A stretch of 64,000 bases of DNA, taken from positions 1,798,001-1,862,000 of the forward strand of contig NZ_CP093340.1 of NCBI RefSeq assembly GCF_022637415.1, written 5' to 3'. This document shows positions 62,932 through 64,000 of this stretch, piece after piece (positions within the stretch are counted from its first letter, which is position 1; every line of letters starts with the position of its first letter). The translations under genes were made by a program, and so were the position numbers. The DNA comes from Luteimonas sp. S4-F44. Lineage in GTDB: Bacteria; Pseudomonadota; Gammaproteobacteria; Xanthomonadales; Xanthomonadaceae. The notes under the pieces are model-generated. The model was not told the DNA's origin. It searched no databases and saw only the letters and a list, made by a program, of their open reading frames with translations.

Positions 62932-64000
62932 ATGGGACACCACGTCATCAAGATGCCGGACATCGGCGAAGGCATCGCCGAAGTCGAGCTGATCGCCTGG
63001 AAGGTCGAGGTCGGCGGCACCGTGGCCGAGGACGAAGTCGTGGCCGAGGTCATGACCGACAAAGCGATGGTCGAGATCCCCTCGCCCGTCGCCGGCACCG
63101 TGGTTTCGCTGGGCGGCCAGCCCGGCGAGATGATGGCCGTCGGCAGCGAACTGATTCGACTCGAAGTCGAAGGCGCCGGCAATGTGAAAGCAGGCTCGGC
63201 GGCCCCCGAGGCGCCGGCCGCCAAGCCGGCCGAGCCGAAAGCGGACACGCCGAAGGTCGAGCCACCGAAGCCCGCGCCGGCTGCCGAGCCCAAGCCTGCG
63301 GCGCCTGCGAAGCAGGCCGCGCCGGCGCCGGTCGCCAAGTCCGAAACGCGCGGCGCCGTGACCAACGGCGTGCTCGCCGCCGGCGAACAGCCGCTGGCCT
63401 CGCCGGCGGTGCGTCGCCGCGCCTGGGACCTGGGCATCGAGCTGCGCTTTGTTCCCGCCACCGGCCCGGGCGGCCGCATTCTGCAGGCGGATCTCGACGC
63501 CTACGCCGCGGCCGGCGGCAAGGCGCAGCCGGTCGGCGGCGCTGGCTCGGGCGGCGGCTATGCGCGCCGCACCGGCGAGCAGCAGATCCCGATCATGGGC
63601 CTGCGCCGCAAGATCGCGCAGAAGATGCAGCAGTCCTGGTCGACCATTCCGCACATCACCTATGTGGAGGAGATCGACGTCACCGAGGTCGAGGCCTTGC
63701 GCGCCCAGCTCAACGCGCGTTGGGGCAAGGAACGCGGCAAGCTGACCCTGCTGCCGCTGCTGGCGCGTGCGGTGATCCTGGCCGCACGCGACTACCCGCA
63801 GATGAATGCCCGCTTCGACGACGAGGCCAACATCGTCACCCGCTATGAAGGCGTGCAGCTGGGCATCGCCACGCAGAGCGCGGTCGGCCTGTCGGTGCCG
63901 GTGGTCGCGCATGCCGAATCGCTGGACCTGTGGCAGACCGCCGGCGAGATCGCGCGTCTGGCCACGGCCGTGCGCGAAGGCAAGGCCACGCGCGAGGAAC
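62932..64000 (+). CDS. bkdB: Dihydrolipoamide acyltransferase E2 (3' end outside window)
   Basis: At least 356 residues are visible and the frame is open to the window edge. Lipoyl domain (1-80) with the lipoyl-lysine in MTDKAMVEI, an Ala/Pro/Lys-rich linker, a peripheral subunit-binding domain (ASPAVRRRAWDLGIELRFVPATGPGGRILQADLDAY) and the beginning of the catalytic domain (MGLRRKIAQKMQQSW... LGIATQSAVGLSVPVV). The acyltransferase core of the complex; the HxxxD active site would be beyond the edge. Starts 3 bp after the E1 beta stop. Confidence 0.94.
   Translation, partial: MGHHVIKMPDIGEGIAEVELIAWKVEVGGTVAEDEVVAEVMTDKAMVEIPSPVAGTVVSLGGQPGEMMAVGSELIRLEVEGAGNVKAGSAAPEAPAAKPAEPKADTPKVEPPKPAPAAEPKPAAPAKQAAPAPVAKSETRGAVTNGVLAAGEQPLASPAVRRRAWDLGIELRFVPATGPGGRILQADLDAYAAAGGKAQPVGGAGSGGGYARRTGEQQIPIMGLRRKIAQKMQQSWSTIPHITYVEEIDVTEVEALRAQLNARWGKERGKLTLLPLLARAVILAARDYPQMNARFDDEANIVTRYEGVQLGIATQSAVGLSVPVVAHAESLDLWQTAGEIARLATAVREGKATREE

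Overview
The window is very GC-rich and reads as a Lysobacteraceae (Xanthomonadaceae-type) gammaproteobacterium, probably of the Luteimonas/Lysobacter group. The pointers are lolA-rarA linkage, a copLAB copper operon, ppsR divergent from ppsA, a bkd-type 2-oxoacid dehydrogenase operon, and a filamentous phage in a dif-like site of the kind used by Xanthomonas inoviruses. The genus is inferred from gene content, not from a search.

Layout. 0-7.8 kb: the end of a base-atypical lectin-like gene, lolA, rarA, two small DUF4124 proteins, a LytS/LytTR two-component pair and a GNAT-Rnk fusion. 7.95-15.33 kb: a complete inovirus prophage of about 7.37 kb, bounded by a repeated 14-bp dif/attP core. It carries a repressor, a rightward pair of small genes, and a long leftward operon of small early ORFs, a methyltransferase-like protein, Rep, ssDNA-binding protein, a membrane protein, pVIII coat, a microprotein, pIII, pVI and Zot/pI. 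It encodes no integrase and no secretin, so it should depend on host XerCD and a host secretin. 15.4-25.7 kb: ECF41 sigma plus its carboxymuconolactone-decarboxylase partner, two metallo-beta-lactamase-fold hydrolases, LysR genes, an outer-membrane protein/MFS pair and wrbA. A duplicated ECF41/CMD segment has landed between wrbA and the MFS gene and made chimeric reading frames. 25.7-29.3 kb: copLAB. 29.3-37.2 kb: housekeeping (EAL protein, tRNA-Glu, tRNA-Ala, DUF1249, ppsR/ppsA, orn, tadA) and an inverted-repeat element.

37.3-60.3 kb is the most interesting chromosomal region, a set of operons that look built to import and break down D-amino-acid-containing (muropeptide-like) peptides. It holds an XRE-cupin regulator, two membrane-anchored serine hydrolases around an L-Ala-D/L-Glu-type epimerase, a POT peptide importer, an M19 dipeptidase and a TonB receptor. 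It continues with two DUF1611 (DgcN-like) proteins, an unusual class A beta-lactamase-like enzyme, a YkvI-like transporter, a DgcA-like racemase and LysR. A second TonB receptor/serine hydrolase/alpha-beta hydrolase operon lies on the other strand with its own LysR. A palindrome, CCTGATCAGG or a close variant, sits upstream of the regulator and at the same place inside two promoters of the first operons, suggesting a local regulon.

60.6-64 kb: start of the bkd operon (E1 alpha, E1 beta, and E2 running off the window).

The main unexpected result concerns the prophage. Its attP core lies inside the repressor reading frame. In the circular phage the repressor would be 23 residues longer, with an arginine-rich tail, and would overlap the next gene by 8 nt. 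Integration cuts off the tail and puts the two genes at opposite ends of the prophage.
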